This document shows, piece by piece, positions 1 through 10,599 of a DNA stretch of 46,905 bases. Every line of letters begins with the position of its first letter. The stretch's first letter is position 1. The DNA comes from Vitrella brassicaformis (Eukaryota; Sar; Vitrellaceae): contig CDMY01000055.1 of the NCBI GenBank assembly GCA_001179505.1, positions 153,158 to 200,062 of the forward strand. Reading direction: 5' to 3'. The translations under genes and the position numbers were made by a program. A model generated the notes under the pieces. The model had not been told where the DNA came from. It did no database searches and saw only the letters and a program-made list of their open reading frames with translations.

Positions 1-618
1 TACATCCAGCGTCGCTGTGTTGTGAGTGACCGCCACGACTCGCTACGACGGCACTCGCATCATGCATCACGTTCCGCTACGTCATGAGGCGAGCCAGTAT
101 CATCATCCACACAACACCGTCCGTCTGTTTTGACGATGTGTCACGACAGACGGACGGACAGACAGACACACAGACACCCAGACAGAGAGACAGACAGACA
201 GACAGACAGAGACACGAACGCCGCCCTTACCAGGTATGAAAGCACGCGCATCAGGAATGCAGTCAGTCAGTCAGGTCATCCGGTCCGGCCCCCTTTAATT
301 GTCCAACAAGAAGCCTGACGGCCCCGTATACACACACATGCACACACCCCCACCCCACCCCACCCCACCCTGTCTGCCGTCGACATGCGACGTCCATTCC
401 ATGCAATTCCCATCTATCTACTGCTATCCATCCCATCCCTAATGACTGGACTGGGTGAGTGAGTTGTCCGGGCTGTGTGCTGCGTGCTGGTGTACGTGAC
501 ATGTTTCGCCTACGTAGGTGCAGACACAGACACAGACACAGAGACAGACAGACCAGTAAGAAAAAGTTCATGCCATAAAGACCAGCACCAACACACATCC
601 ACACGCGCCAATGAATGC
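1..618. other. Intergenic region with simple repeats
   Basis: No gene is supported here. The stretch holds a GACA-type microsatellite at about 136-221, a C-rich CCCCA run at about 343-372 and a GACACA run at about 520-557. It is the 3' flank of carboxylesterase A, whose stop codon lies at 619-621. Short open frames in this stretch follow the repeats and have no protein-like composition. Confidence 0.6.
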
Positions 619-3600
619 CTAGAGGCCATCGATGAAACTCTCAGCCACGGCGACCTTCCTGCTGGCCACGGCCGCCAGGTTGCCCAGCACCCTCAGGCTG
701 GCCCCTCCCCCCCGCGTGGCCATCACCTGGTCGCGAAGGTCGACCTCCATCTCGCCAATCCTGACTGTCGGCCGGTAGTGCTGCATGGCCTCGCTGATGG
801 CACGCTGAAGGAACTCCTGGCCTTCATCGGTGGGCGACGAGACGAGGGTCATGTTGTAGCCCATGGCCGCCCAGGTCAGGTCCGTGGGGTCGCTCTGCGC
901 CACGACGTGCATGCTCGAGGCGCTCACACACGAGTAGCGGGGCACCACCGAGGAAAACAGAGACAGCGCCCTCGCGGCGTGGATCTGACAACAACAGCAA
1001 GCAGTGAGTGACACGCAGAGTGCAACCCCGTGCCATGTTGTGGTGGGGTGTTGTGTGCACTACTCGCTGGTTTACCTACCGGGTCATCTGCGAGCCACTC
1101 TTCCCAGCTGCCTCCGCCCAGCGATGGCATATCCACATTGGCCGTCGTGACGCACACACTGCCGCTGGGGCACTGAAGCGACCCGCACTCGCCGCCCTCA
1201 CTCTCGCCATAGCGCGCCTGCCTGGTTCTGTCGGCGTATCCTTTCCATGAGACATCGTACTTTGGAATGATGCTGTCCCAGAAGCCGCACTCGTCGTTCA
1301 TGTAGCCGGCCTCGCTGAGGGCACGGCCAGCCGGTGCGTCGTCGCTGAGGATGGACAGCTTCATATACAGCCTCTCGTCGCGAGTGTAGGGGGGCCAGGG
1401 GGGCAGGGAGGAGCCGGCAGCAGAATCACCATCACCAGCACCATCTGGCACGCCAGTGTTGGCAAAGTTTCTCCAGTACTGGTGGACTGTCTTGACGGCC
1501 TCCTCCTCGGCAGACGTGAAAGCGAAACCTGAACCGGACACACCATTCATCCCATCCATCCATTCATGTACCCTCCCGTCAGCTTCTTCTGTGTTGGTTG
1601 CACTGCTGACCCTCTGGCATTCTGCGTGCGCTTTGCAGCAGCCATGGCTGGTCCTCCAGGTGGCATCTGATCTCATCCGTGCCGCAGAAGCGGTTGAGGG
1701 AGTGGAAATACGATCCGGGTGCACTCTTGGCGGTGAATTTTTCACTCTCGGTGTACGACCACCTGGGCACACAAAGACACACACAAAGACACAACACACA
1801 CTGCATTGCCTTTTCCGTATCTCTCTCTCTGTGCTTCTACCATGCCCTCCCACCCTGATTCGTATGAGGCGAGGTAACACGTGCCCGTCACATTGGCGCA
1901 CAGCTGCCTCGTCGAGCACGAGAATTCCGAATGGCCGAAGGCACTGCTGAAGGAGGATGCCGTGTCGGGCCTGTCGGGCGTCAGGCCGATCGTGGCGGGT
2001 TCACCCACACCATCAAGAGGGTACAGCTCGAGGAACTCGTCCTGGGTTCACACAGAAGACGAGAGAGGGACAGCATAGGATGCCAAATTTGGAAGAAAAT
2101 TCGGCGTGTGGTTGTTTCTCTCGTACCGCCCTGGCGCCGAAGAGCCCTTTGATGGTTGCCATCCATGTGACCGGATTGAAGACGACCTGGGTGAGCATGT
2201 CGGCGAAGTCGCGCGCAAAGAAATTGATGGCTTGGCGGATGATCACCGTCCCTTCGTGCGGTGTCGACGACAACATCAGCGGCACATCAGTGTTGTACTC
2301 GCCCTGCACTCACACAGGACAGACACATAGCGCCAATCACCGGCCGCATGCAGCGATGGTTGGACGGGCACGTCCGCCTATTCTCACACACCGTGACAAG
2401 AGGGTCATAGCAGTTGTTTGAGAGGACCTCCCCGTCTTCCACCAGCCGCCACGGCGCCAGTATAAAGAAATCCTCAAGAATGAGGTACATATTGCCCAGC
2501 AGATTCGCCGCAAGAAGGTCCTTCACAGGTGCGGTCTTGATGCACTCGATGTAGGCGTCCAGGTCCCTCTCGGCCTTGTGGACGGGACCGCACGAGGGCG
2601 TCAGGGCGGTCAGGGCAAAGTTGCTCTGCGCCGTGGCGAGCTGACAACAGAAGAGAGAGAGGCAATTGCGTCAGCCTGGTCTGTGGTCCATTCCCTTTGT
2701 GAGCTCACCTCGAGGGATCTCCCGCTTTGGCAGCAGTCCTGCGATACTGCAATCACCTTCTTGAACAGCCGTCCTGCGCTCTCTGACGCGAGATGGCAGG
2801 CGGCACTCACAGCACCCGCACTGAAGCCCACTAGTGTGACGTCACGCGAACCGCCGAAGTGCTGCACACAGACACACATTGTGTAGGCCGGTCTCTCTCG
2901 TCTGCTCTGTCTGGTGTGGCGTGGTGTGCGTGTGTGCGTTGGTCACGTGTATGTATTTCTGTATCCACTCAAGGGCCACGCGCTGGTCCAGAAAGCCCAG
3001 ATTCCTCGGCAGATAATCGGTGACGATGCCGCCGAAGATACCCAATCGATAATTTAAGCCCACGACCACAAGACCTGACCATACCAGCACAGACACAAAC
3101 AAGGCGATATCAGCTGAGCAAGTGAAAATCTCTCTCTCCCCCTCTCTCTCCCTCTCTCTCGCGCCCTCACCTGTCCTTTGCGCCAGTGCCGCCCCATCAG
3201 TGAATGCCGCCCCTGATGTGCCGCCGTCCCAACCCCCCCCGTGGATCAGCGCCAACACATTTCTCTTTTCGCCTCGCTCTCGCACGCCTTTGGGCACCCA
3301 CACGTGGAGGTACAGACACTGCTCCGCCAGCAAGCCACTCTCCGACAAGCAGAACTGCGGCGACCCAACGACCTGCTTGCACGCGGACGGACAGGCGGGC
3401 CCCTTGTTCGTGGCATCGATGTGGCCGCCTCCCAGAGGGATGAGCGTCGGCTTCTCAAATCTTGGCGCGTCTCCGAACTGGATGCCCAGGAAGGCCTCTG
3501 TGTCGGTATCTGCCTGGTCGATGCCCCGGATCTCTGTACCTGGTATTGCACGTGTCACGCACAGCCACAAAGTGTCACTCAGAAGTGTGTGTGGCACTGC

Positions 3601-3742
3601 TTTTGTGAAGTGTGTGCCCACCATCCGGTAGCTCGATGACGACCGCTTCTCCGCAGCTGGCGAACACGGCGAGCAACAGCCAGACACAGACACCTCCCCT
3701 CGGCACACAGACCATCTCCCCTTGGCATCTCAATGATCTCAT
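619..3742 (-). CDS. Carboxylesterase/cholinesterase-family protein, copy A (10 exons)
   Basis: Type-B carboxylesterase (alpha/beta-hydrolase), expected to cleave carboxylic esters outside the cell or in the secretory route. Exons, 5' to 3': 3742-3622, 3539-3171, 3074-2947, 2861-2709, 2640-2392, 2303-2127, 2041-1854, 1762-1611, 1528-1080, 984-619; phases agree and give 783 aa. Visible features: hydrophobic signal peptide (VWLLLAVFA), oxyanion-hole HGGG (about residue 150), nucleophile elbow GFSAGA in exon 4, acid Glu in STPHEGT, and the family block WRNFANTG near the C-terminal part. The catalytic His is not obvious: where HGxE is expected I read FCGTDEI. About 120 residues follow the esterase domain and match nothing I recognise. 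The start is the first ATG of exon 1; a second in-frame Met nine codons on also precedes the signal peptide. It is the inverted partner of copy B at 44.2 kb. Confidence 0.88.
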
Positions 3743-3939
3743 CAGCGCGGTACGCGAGATTTGCGTTCGCTGAGGCGCCTGATGAGCGTTAAACCAACGA
3801 GAGGGGGTAGAGCTCTCGGTAGCTTGGCCCCTATCTCGGCGGTTATCGTTACCGCTCCCCGCCGTTCCCCCTTCAGCTGTTCCCGAGCTCGCGGTAAACT
3901 TGAAGAATCCCCCGCGGGTCCGCAATATTACCCTTCCCC
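3743..3939 (-). promoter_or_regulatory. Upstream region of carboxylesterase A, conserved with copy B
   Basis: The bases just upstream of the copy A start codon (about 3743-3800) closely match the bases upstream of copy B (about 44105-44168), including the CGCGCTGATGAGATC stretch at the start. Conservation then becomes patchy to about 3930, where both copies carry a GGGTA(A/G)(T/C)ATTGCGG block. I see no TATA box. I infer a core promoter and 5' UTR from position and conservation only. Confidence 0.4.
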
Positions 3940-4226
3940 ACGTCCGCAGACGATCAAGAGTGCTCACCACTGGAGCGCTCATGAACGCACCCCAACTCCT
4001 GGTAGGCCCTGCCCTCATCTCTCTACTGAGCGTCTCTCTCTCTCTGTGTTAAATCTCTGCCGATGTGTGTGGGGCTTACTGCGTGCAGGGGTCACATCAC
4101 TGGCTCTGAGGTCTTCAGTGTGAGTGCTAAGGTCGCCCTGTCTCTCTTTCCCATGCGGACAGTCAGGCGAGCGAAGCCCTGACAAGCATATTCCCTGCCC
4201 AACTCCCAAGGGCCCCGTCCGATGAG
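3940..4226. repeat. Left arm of inverted repeat P (divergent promoter plus start of gene M)
   Basis: This segment is the reverse-complement counterpart of 41797-42050. It contains the conserved GAGCGCTC palindrome at 3973-3980, the CGTCCGCAGACG block at 3941-3952, a CT-rich stretch, and the first codons of gene M. The left copy has about 33 bp of extra sequence around 4060-4130 compared with the right copy. It lies immediately upstream of carboxylesterase A. The right copy lies between gene M and carboxylesterase B, which shows that both arms come from one ancestral divergent promoter. Confidence 0.8.
4153..4226 (+). pseudogene. Relic of the first coding exon of the gene M family
   Basis: The start codon and the next codons (MRTVRRA) match those of gene M at 41872 on the other strand. 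A 4-bp deletion after the seventh codon then shifts the frame into a stop (TGA at about 4180). Past the deletion the nucleotide match resumes and continues to the codons for APSD, then ends. No further M-like sequence follows; the single-exon gene at 4413 is different. This is a truncated, frameshifted copy left by the duplication that produced the two carboxylesterases. Confidence 0.75.
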
Positions 4227-4412
4227 AACATGCCAAGCTGTGCTGTCATGCTGTCTTGAAGGCTTAGCTTCAGGGGACCAGCACGCGTAGCCCCACGAAC
4301 ATCGTAGGCAAAAAGAAGATGCCGAGGCACACTTCATGCGTATCTGTGTGCCCTGCTTCTTAAGACTTGACCTCCGGGTGCCTCGATTGGCCAACACTCG
4401 CGCCTTCGAACG

Positions 4413-5597
4413 ATGTCGCTATCTTTTTCTCTCTCTCGGCTTCCATCGCTTGCCCGTATCTCGAAGATGACGACGGCTCGTGTGGCCCCTGAACCACAGA
4501 CGATGGCCAAGACGACAAAGAAGGAGCCCGAGTACATTGTGAAGATTCGAGAGGCATCGGCGGCATCGACAGTCGAAGGGGCCGGGCGGGTGGTCCAGGA
4601 GCGTTTCTGGCAGCTGCCTACCCTGTTCTTCGTCATGCTTTCGGCTCCTTGCGGGGTCTTCCTGTACTTTTTCCTCAGCAGCGTCGCCCAAGGAGACGAT
4701 TTTTGGATGCGCATGATGTGGATGGGGCTCTTTGTCATCTGGTACATCCTCTATCTCATTCTGACGGCTTTGGTCGGCCCCATTTCTCTCCACCTGCGCC
4801 GTCTGGTGTCATGCTATCGCTGGAGTCCAACCGCCGCCTTTGCATTGATCCAAAAGGCCCGTCCCTACTGCGTCATCACCGGCAAGATCATCCGTGTCGG
4901 CTGCTGTCGAGGCAAACGAGAAGGGGGATGGGTGAAAGTGGGAGTGCTTGGGGCCGTCCACGATATGACGCCTGAGCTGCCGCCGACATCGAATCTCTTC
5001 GAGCGCTTCCTGCTCATTCGACTGAGAATCTACCTGTGTCCGGTCTATGGCGAGAGTGTCGATGCGGATGTGAATCACATTCTAAAGGACTTCAAGCAAA
5101 GCTTCATCACGAAGGCGAAGCGATTCGAGATACCAAAAGCCGAGCGGCCGGGCGATCGCGACGACTTCACCGTTCAATGGAAACTCAAAGAATTAGCCCC
5201 TTCGTTGATCCGAGGCGCACGACTTTCATACGAGTCGCGACGAGTGCCGGTGCTGATGCTGTACAACGAGGGGAAGAACGGCGGACCCACCTCCCCATTG
5301 CTGTCCCTTCCCGTGGCACTCCTGATGTGGATCCTGTGTCTCGACTTCCCCTACCGCTTGTTCCTCGAAGTCTTCTGCACAGGCAAGCAGAGGCTACTAG
5401 AGGGTGGACCGCAGTCCGAGTATCATGATGTCTCGTTTGTCTCTTCCTGGTTAGGCCGCCTCGACGTGGAAGTAATCAAGAAGGTTCACAAAATCAGTGA
5501 CGAGAATGGGCGATTCCACATACGCTTTATCGATTCACATCACCGGTTCGAGAAGGCGTACACCGTCATTGAGTACATGGACATGTACGATGACTAG
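4413..5597 (+). CDS. Single-exon membrane protein of unknown function
   Basis: Open frame of 394 codons with no intron needed, unlike most neighbours. I do not recognise the family. Two strong membrane segments lie close together (about residues 68-92, LPTLFFVMLSAPCGVFLYFF; and about 100-124, MGLFVIWYILYLILTALVGP), with a third hydrophobic stretch near residue 298-320 (LLSLPVALLMWILCL). Between the second and third lies a basic, soluble-looking region of about 170 residues. A second in-frame Met at codon 19 (MTTARV) could be the real start, because the first 18 residues are Ser/Leu/Arg-rich with no clear role. The gene begins about 190 bp downstream of the M relic but shows no similarity to M. 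Confidence 0.72.
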   Translation: MSLSFSLSRLPSLARISKMTTARVAPEPQTMAKTTKKEPEYIVKIREASAASTVEGAGRVVQERFWQLPTLFFVMLSAPCGVFLYFFLSSVAQGDDFWMRMMWMGLFVIWYILYLILTALVGPISLHLRRLVSCYRWSPTAAFALIQKARPYCVITGKIIRVGCCRGKREGGWVKVGVLGAVHDMTPELPPTSNLFERFLLIRLRIYLCPVYGESVDADVNHILKDFKQSFITKAKRFEIPKAERPGDRDDFTVQWKLKELAPSLIRGARLSYESRRVPVLMLYNEGKNGGPTSPLLSLPVALLMWILCLDFPYRLFLEVFCTGKQRLLEGGPQSEYHDVSFVSSWLGRLDVEVIKKVHKISDENGRFHIRFIDSHHRFEKAYTVIEYMDMYDD

Positions 5598-6540
5598 GAC
5601 CAGCATCGGAGCATAAACGCGGAGGTGAGCTGAGAGATGTCCCAGGTCGAGTCATGCATACGTCTCTGTGCACCTTGACGCATGTTCAGGTCAGCTTTAG
5701 GTTGACAGCTGTGAACTGTGCCGGTTCCGAGTGAATTACGTCGTTGAGACTCGTTCTATGCGCTGTGGCGTATGCATGATATGGCTTGAGACGCTCACTC
5801 ATGTGTATTATACGTGAAAATATAATATGCTGTCTCGGTACGCCAACAGAGAGCAGAGGCAGCGATTAGCAGAGAGGAGAGCGAGACAAAAAGACACGGG
5901 GTAAGCTTATGTACATCAAGTAAGTCCCGACAAAGAGACCCAGCCAGCCAGCCAGCCATCCATCCAGCCATTTGTGTGTCCGCTTGAGAGTCGAGTTGGA
6001 CTCACTTCCTCAGTGAATGAGTGACTTGTTCATGTCTGTCTGCCCGTGTAAGGGGTACAAATGGGTGGCGCGATGCGGACAAATGGATAGATGGATTGAC
6101 AGACAACATACTGGTGACTGATTTGTCAGAACCAGAGTGCGGACAATTGTCGACGCAGATCGAGTGTGTTCGTCCACATCAAACACAGACAGTCACACAG
6201 TCATGAGCAGTCAGGCTGCTACCCACTGCACGCACATGGGCATGGCAGCAGCAGCAGCACACCATCAGATCACATCACGTCACATCAACCGTCAGCAATT
6301 CAGTCACTCGCTGCCATCGGTGCCGTCAGCGCCAGTTGAGCTGGGTTATCAAAGGCTGGCCACGTCACCTTCTTCGCCAAACGCTGATCGACCACCCAAC
6401 CCCCCTCGTCGGCTGCACGAATGCGACACCTACAATCCATCAATGCAGCACGACAGACAAGAAATGAGAAGAGCCAAGACACACGCGCACACTCCCTCAC
6501 ACAGCCCCTCGTGTACCTCACCAGTGTGTTGCTATGCAAG
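5598..6540. other. Intergenic region without a supported gene
   Basis: This stretch contains a short AT-rich segment at about 5805-5830, a CCAG/CCAT microsatellite at about 5940-5972 and a CAG run at about 6247-6260. Open frames here are short and low in complexity. Sequence from about 6541 onward is still recognisable as the degraded 3' end of the F-box-like gene that follows on the minus strand. Confidence 0.5.
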
Positions 6541-6773
6541 GTATCTATCCCAGCACTGTCCTCTCGAGCCCATGTGTCGCCAGCAGCCGTCTGGCGACCC
6601 GCACGGCCGTGGGTTACCGCTCGATGGCCGTCCTGCCCTCTGTCGGTGCCTCGGTCGTCCAAAGGATGATGTTGCCATCAACCATATCTAGGTAGGCCAC
6701 AGTAGCATCTGTCGCCTTGCTGCCCTTGAGCACGATGATCCGCCCGCGGCTGTCGTCCCTCTGCGCCACACGC

Positions 6774-8051
6774 TCAGCCATGATGCCGACTGTCTTGTGG
6801 CCGTGGATGGGCTCCGTCAGCAGGGACGTAGCGGCTGTCAGCACGACCGAGACGACCGACAGCCACCAGCTTCCACTCCACCCTCCCTTGACCCCCCCAG
6901 TGCTTCAGGACCATCGCCGTGAGGAATGCCGTGAAGGATGGGTAGAGATAGATCCAATGGCGAATGACGGGATCGCTCTCCTTGTATGTGCGACGATAGG
7001 GGTGGTTGTTGGGCAAATCGGATAGGGGGACTGTCACGAAGTCGAGATCGCCGATCTCATAGCGCCGTCTCGTCACCCCACCCCCACCATCACCATGCTG
7101 CCCCCCCTGATCGCTGCCCGCTGTACCGGCCTCGGCACTCGCGCCGTCAGCTCCATCCTGCTCATCCACCCGCTCCAGCGTTAGGCTCTCCCCTTTGTAG
7201 CTGAGCAAGTGGCCGAATGTCCTGTAAATGGCGAGGGCGGCCGGCATCTGCAGGAAGTCGCCCCTGCTGGCCAGGTGGTCCCCCATCCGCTTGGGCGACA
7301 GCCGCAGGGGCAGTGTCTTGATGAGCTTGTAGTTGCGCGCCAGGTGGATGAAGTCGGTCATCTGCACCCACACCGCCCCGCCCCGCTCGAGCGCATAGGC
7401 GCATTTGCTGTAGTAGCCGAACATTGACCGATACACGTCGACGAGGCCGGTCAAATGGTTGCTGTCGAGGAAGCCATCGATGCGCTTGAGCATGAAGGCC
7501 TCGTTGATGAGCTGTGTGCCGAAGAGGGTGTTGGCTGCCCTCGCCGGGCTGATGGCCACGTCGACAGGGAGATAGCCCACGATACCGTCACAGTACACAT
7601 CGGCGGGCAGCCGATTGGCCGTCACGTCCACGGCATTGTCGCCATCAGCAGCAGCTGTGGTGTCTGGCTGAGATGGGGGAGGGGGCGGGGCGGCAGAGAT
7701 GTGGTGGGCGATGGTCTGAATGGCAGCCGAGAGGGTCGACACGCTCGACTTGACAGATGACCAATCCTGTGCGACGATGGGAACCTAGCGGCAGACGGTT
7801 TCGCCCACACAGAAGAGGCAAATCCATGTATTGAGCCATTTCTTTCTCTGTGTGACCCACCTGGTCAGCGGCAATGGATGTCATTACTAAGGGCTCAACA
7901 TCCGACACCTCGGTCGCCACCTGCCACACGAGTCGAGTCTGTCAGTTTGGTCAGGTCGCATGTCAAACTTGTGTGTGCCATTCACCTGCTCCATGAGCGA
8001 CTGTATGGCCGCCAGCCGATGCCCCACGCCACACACAGCACCGGCAGACAT
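6774..8051 (-). CDS. F-box-like family member D, frameshifted near its C-terminus
   Basis: Paralogue of the gene at 26063-27973, with the same exon plan and phase-0 introns: 8051-7986, 7920-7861, then 7766-6774 (372 aa as read). The N-terminus has short helical pieces. An F-box-like segment follows (LPADVYCDGIVGYLPVDVAI), then AFMLKRID, LERGGAVWVQMTDFIHLA and the family signature SDPVIRHWIYLYPSF. Compared with the paralogue, two bases are missing near 6830-6845. The frame then ends in a short foreign tail, while the rest of the conserved domain (RIIVLKG, TTEAPTEG) continues in another frame to a stop at about 6614. Further degraded homology reaches about 6550. It may still make a truncated protein, or it is a young pseudogene. 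Function unknown; an adaptor role is inferred only from the F-box-like start. Member F starts about 530 bp away in the opposite direction. Confidence 0.65.
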
Positions 8052-8582
8052 CCCTGACACCGGCAATTAAGATGGGTACAGAGTGACAGCCAGCCGGTCC
8101 ATCTTTCGCCTCGTCTGCTCACCGACAGAAGATTTGACAGAACAAGGAGAAGCAGCTGCTCAGACACCAGAGATCCACGCAGCCAAAACTGCTTGTGGAT
8201 CACGACCCACACCACACGTGCAAAGACAGCGCGCGAGCCGGCGTTTCGAACAAGCACGTCAGGCCCACTCACTCCTGTGTGCGGCAGGCCACTGGAGGCA
8301 CTGCGATTTTTTCAGGCTGTGCGGGACTAAGCTCGCAGACTATTCGCGATCCGCGACAAAACTGCTCTTTCTCGGGCGTCCTCGTCTCCCCAGTTTTGTC
8401 GCTGAGAGGCCTTGCCAAGGCTCTACGGGTTCATCGGAGAAACAAAAAAGGAAAAAGATCGACGAAGGGACGACGACATTGAGCATTGCCTTTTGGTGTT
8501 GGTGTTCGACAGCAACGCCCGCCGCGTGCGACAGCGACGCAGGTGAACAGAGCCAAGCCAAGAAGTCTTGTTTCGCATTACA

Positions 8583-9821
8583 ATGATGTCAGATCTTTTG
8601 CGCGTTGGCCGTGTGTTCTTCAGTTCCGCTGGGCTGGGTGCGATGTCTGATCTGCTGCCTGAGGAGCTTTGGCGTGAGCAGATTCTGCCCTTCCTTGTCG
8701 TCTGTGACGTCGTTGCCCTGCGAGCGACCAGCAGGGCCAAGGCGGCTCTGATCACGGCTGGCCTGCTGCTGCAGCGGATTGACGCCTGCCTCGAGAGGAA
8801 TGAACTGAATGGCACTGTTGATGTCGACCGAGTGTGGAGTGCTGGGGATGCGAATCAGCTTGGCGGGCTTGTTGGCCTGATTCTTTCCTACGTCAGGCGG
8901 CTTCCGGCATGCCCAAGACGACTGACGGGCCGACGGGCAAATGGGATGACGCACGTCGGCTATCTACTGCGATGCCTTTATGTGCTGGAGCAGGGCGGCA
9001 GTAAGTGGCGTGTGATGGGCATGATTGTCCGGCTGGCCGCTATCTATCAGCTGACCCCCAATGGGCTGCCCTTGACCATGTCGGTTGCTCATTTGCCGAC
9101 CCGGTGGGCCTTCCATCAGATGCCAGTCATGATGTCCGTCTACACGACCATCCAGCACCAGCTCAGCTACCGAGGGAGCAGCCTGGCCCTGCAGCCGGCA
9201 GCAATCAACATTGACGGGTCAACATTCCTATCGTTGCTGAGATGGTGCCTCATGGCCGGCACTGTCGGGCCCTTTGGTGTGATGCCTCACGGCGAGATGC
9301 CGGCCAGCCACCGCTATTTAGTGGAATACAAGAGCGAAGACCCCGTCATCCGCTGCGGACCGCGGCTCTTCCCCTCCTTCTCGGCATTTCTGGTGCGGAG
9401 CCTCTGCTGCCGGTGGTCGGATCAGGAGGCAGCGGGTGACAGGGAGGTGCTTACTGCACACATAGGCGACAGACATCCCTGCTATTGGAAGCTTCTCAGG
9501 GCCGACGACGTGCCTCAGCAGCTGGGCATGACTGTGGACCATCGATATGACAATGGCGACATTCATCGGGCACATCCAGCCGAGTATCGTGGTGTAGTTG
9601 TGAGCGGCTTTCGGCCTGGCGACGCTGTTGCTGCTCGTCTGTCGGTGGGGTTTGGGCGGATTCAGCTGCATTCGACCGAGCCGCCCGTTGCTGGCCCGGC
9701 TGCATCGCTGGACGAGGTGCTCGATGTGCGTTTCCCGGTGTCGATGCCCATGTGGCGCAGTGTGTTGAAGCGGTTCGACCTCGAGGAGGACGTCATCAAC
9801 AGAGGGAGAGTGCTGGTGTGA
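8583..9821 (+). CDS. F-box-like family member F (single exon)
   Basis: Intron-free frame of 412 aa from the ATG at 8583; a second Met at 8643 (MSDLLPEELW) directly precedes the conserved part and is an alternative start. Residues about 21-60 look like an F-box (LPEELWREQILPFLVVCDVV then ALRATSR). They are followed by a region collinear with members D and E: LLQRIDACLE, VLEQGGSKWRVM, and the signature SEDPVIRCGPRLFPSFSAF at about 254-272. The C-terminal part ends with GFGRIQLHSTEPP, matching YGRIRLYTTEAP of member E. Similarity is clearly weaker than between D and E. Canonical F-box proteins recruit substrates to SCF ubiquitin ligases; whether this family does so is inference. It lies head to head with D, so they may share the region 8052-8582. 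Confidence 0.75.
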   Translation: MMSDLLRVGRVFFSSAGLGAMSDLLPEELWREQILPFLVVCDVVALRATSRAKAALITAGLLLQRIDACLERNELNGTVDVDRVWSAGDANQLGGLVGLILSYVRRLPACPRRLTGRRANGMTHVGYLLRCLYVLEQGGSKWRVMGMIVRLAAIYQLTPNGLPLTMSVAHLPTRWAFHQMPVMMSVYTTIQHQLSYRGSSLALQPAAINIDGSTFLSLLRWCLMAGTVGPFGVMPHGEMPASHRYLVEYKSEDPVIRCGPRLFPSFSAFLVRSLCCRWSDQEAAGDREVLTAHIGDRHPCYWKLLRADDVPQQLGMTVDHRYDNGDIHRAHPAEYRGVVVSGFRPGDAVAARLSVGFGRIQLHSTEPPVAGPAASLDEVLDVRFPVSMPMWRSVLKRFDLEEDVINRGRVLV

Positions 9822-10430
9822 AACTGCTGTGAGGGGGCTAGTAGTCTAGTAGGCTAGTAGGTGGTATAGACCATGACCATTACACGGACGACATGACGGA
9901 GGCGTATGGGTAGAAAAAGGCCGGTACGGGATTTGTCTGGTGCCATGTCGGTGCTGTGCTGTGCTGTGCTGTGCTGTTCTGTGTCTGTGTGTGTAGCCAA
10001 TCCGTCAAGCGAATGGGATAGCGATAGCTCATTCGTACGGCTATGTGTAGACGTGTGTTTGTGAGTGACTCGTTGATGGGACACCTGGGTGTAGCTGGTG
10101 AAGCGTATGAAGCGTGAGACAAAACCTCACTTTGCAGCGCACCGACGAGTCAGGTCGCGTCATGGATGAAGGACACAAAGCTCAAAGACACTTCAGTAAG
10201 CCAAGTAGTCGCTAATACTGCAAATCCCTCTTCCCGACCACACACTTGCCAGCATTACGTACTCAGCCTGGCCAACACGCATCCATCCAACACAGGTGAC
10301 AAGACACGATGATGGATGGACACAGCAATCAGCAATGGGTCTCTCCTGGTGCTTCTCACCTGCAGGCATGTCATGTACGTCGGCTTTCATCATTCACCCG
10401 AGGACCGCTCGGGGGTCGGGCTAGTCCATG
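9822..10430. other. Intergenic region with a TGTGC microsatellite
   Basis: I see no gene. A pentanucleotide TGTGC repeat lies at about 9951-9985, just after a CTAG-rich patch at about 9838-9862. A similar TGTGC array occurs near 43.72 kb, so this motif recurs locally as a simple repeat rather than as a gene part. Confidence 0.5.
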
Positions 10431-10435
10431 TCTGA

Positions 10436-10588
10436 TCAGCAGGGGACAGCAACTGGGAAGCGCTCGATGTGCGTGCTGCCCTCGATCGGTGCCCCGGTCG
10501 TGTCAAGTTCGATGCCGCCACTGCCGACCCACAGGTAGGCCGCAATGGTGTCGGTGCCCTTAAGGATGATTCGCCGGCGACCGTCGTC
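10436..10588 (-). pseudogene. Relic of the C-terminal end of the F-box-like family
   Basis: On the minus strand about 50 codons read without interruption as DGRRRIILKGTDTIAAYLW and later IEGSTHIERFPVAV, ending in TGA. This matches member E (DGRRRFIILKG, DTIAAYR, DIERYAVAV), with a few codons missing or substituted. No upstream part of the family precedes it, so it is an isolated fragment. It sits about 600 bp downstream of intact member F, on the opposite strand. Confidence 0.72.
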
Positions 10589-10599
10589 TCCCTGGCCCC

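Noticed and set aside
130-318. Arg/Asp/Thr-rich open frame in the GACA microsatellite
   Set aside because: Composition is that of the simple repeat; there is no splice context or conservation.
4413-5597. Single-exon membrane gene as the continuation of the M relic
   Set aside because: Gene M has introns and a different sequence. The frame at 4413 shares no motif with M beyond being a membrane protein.
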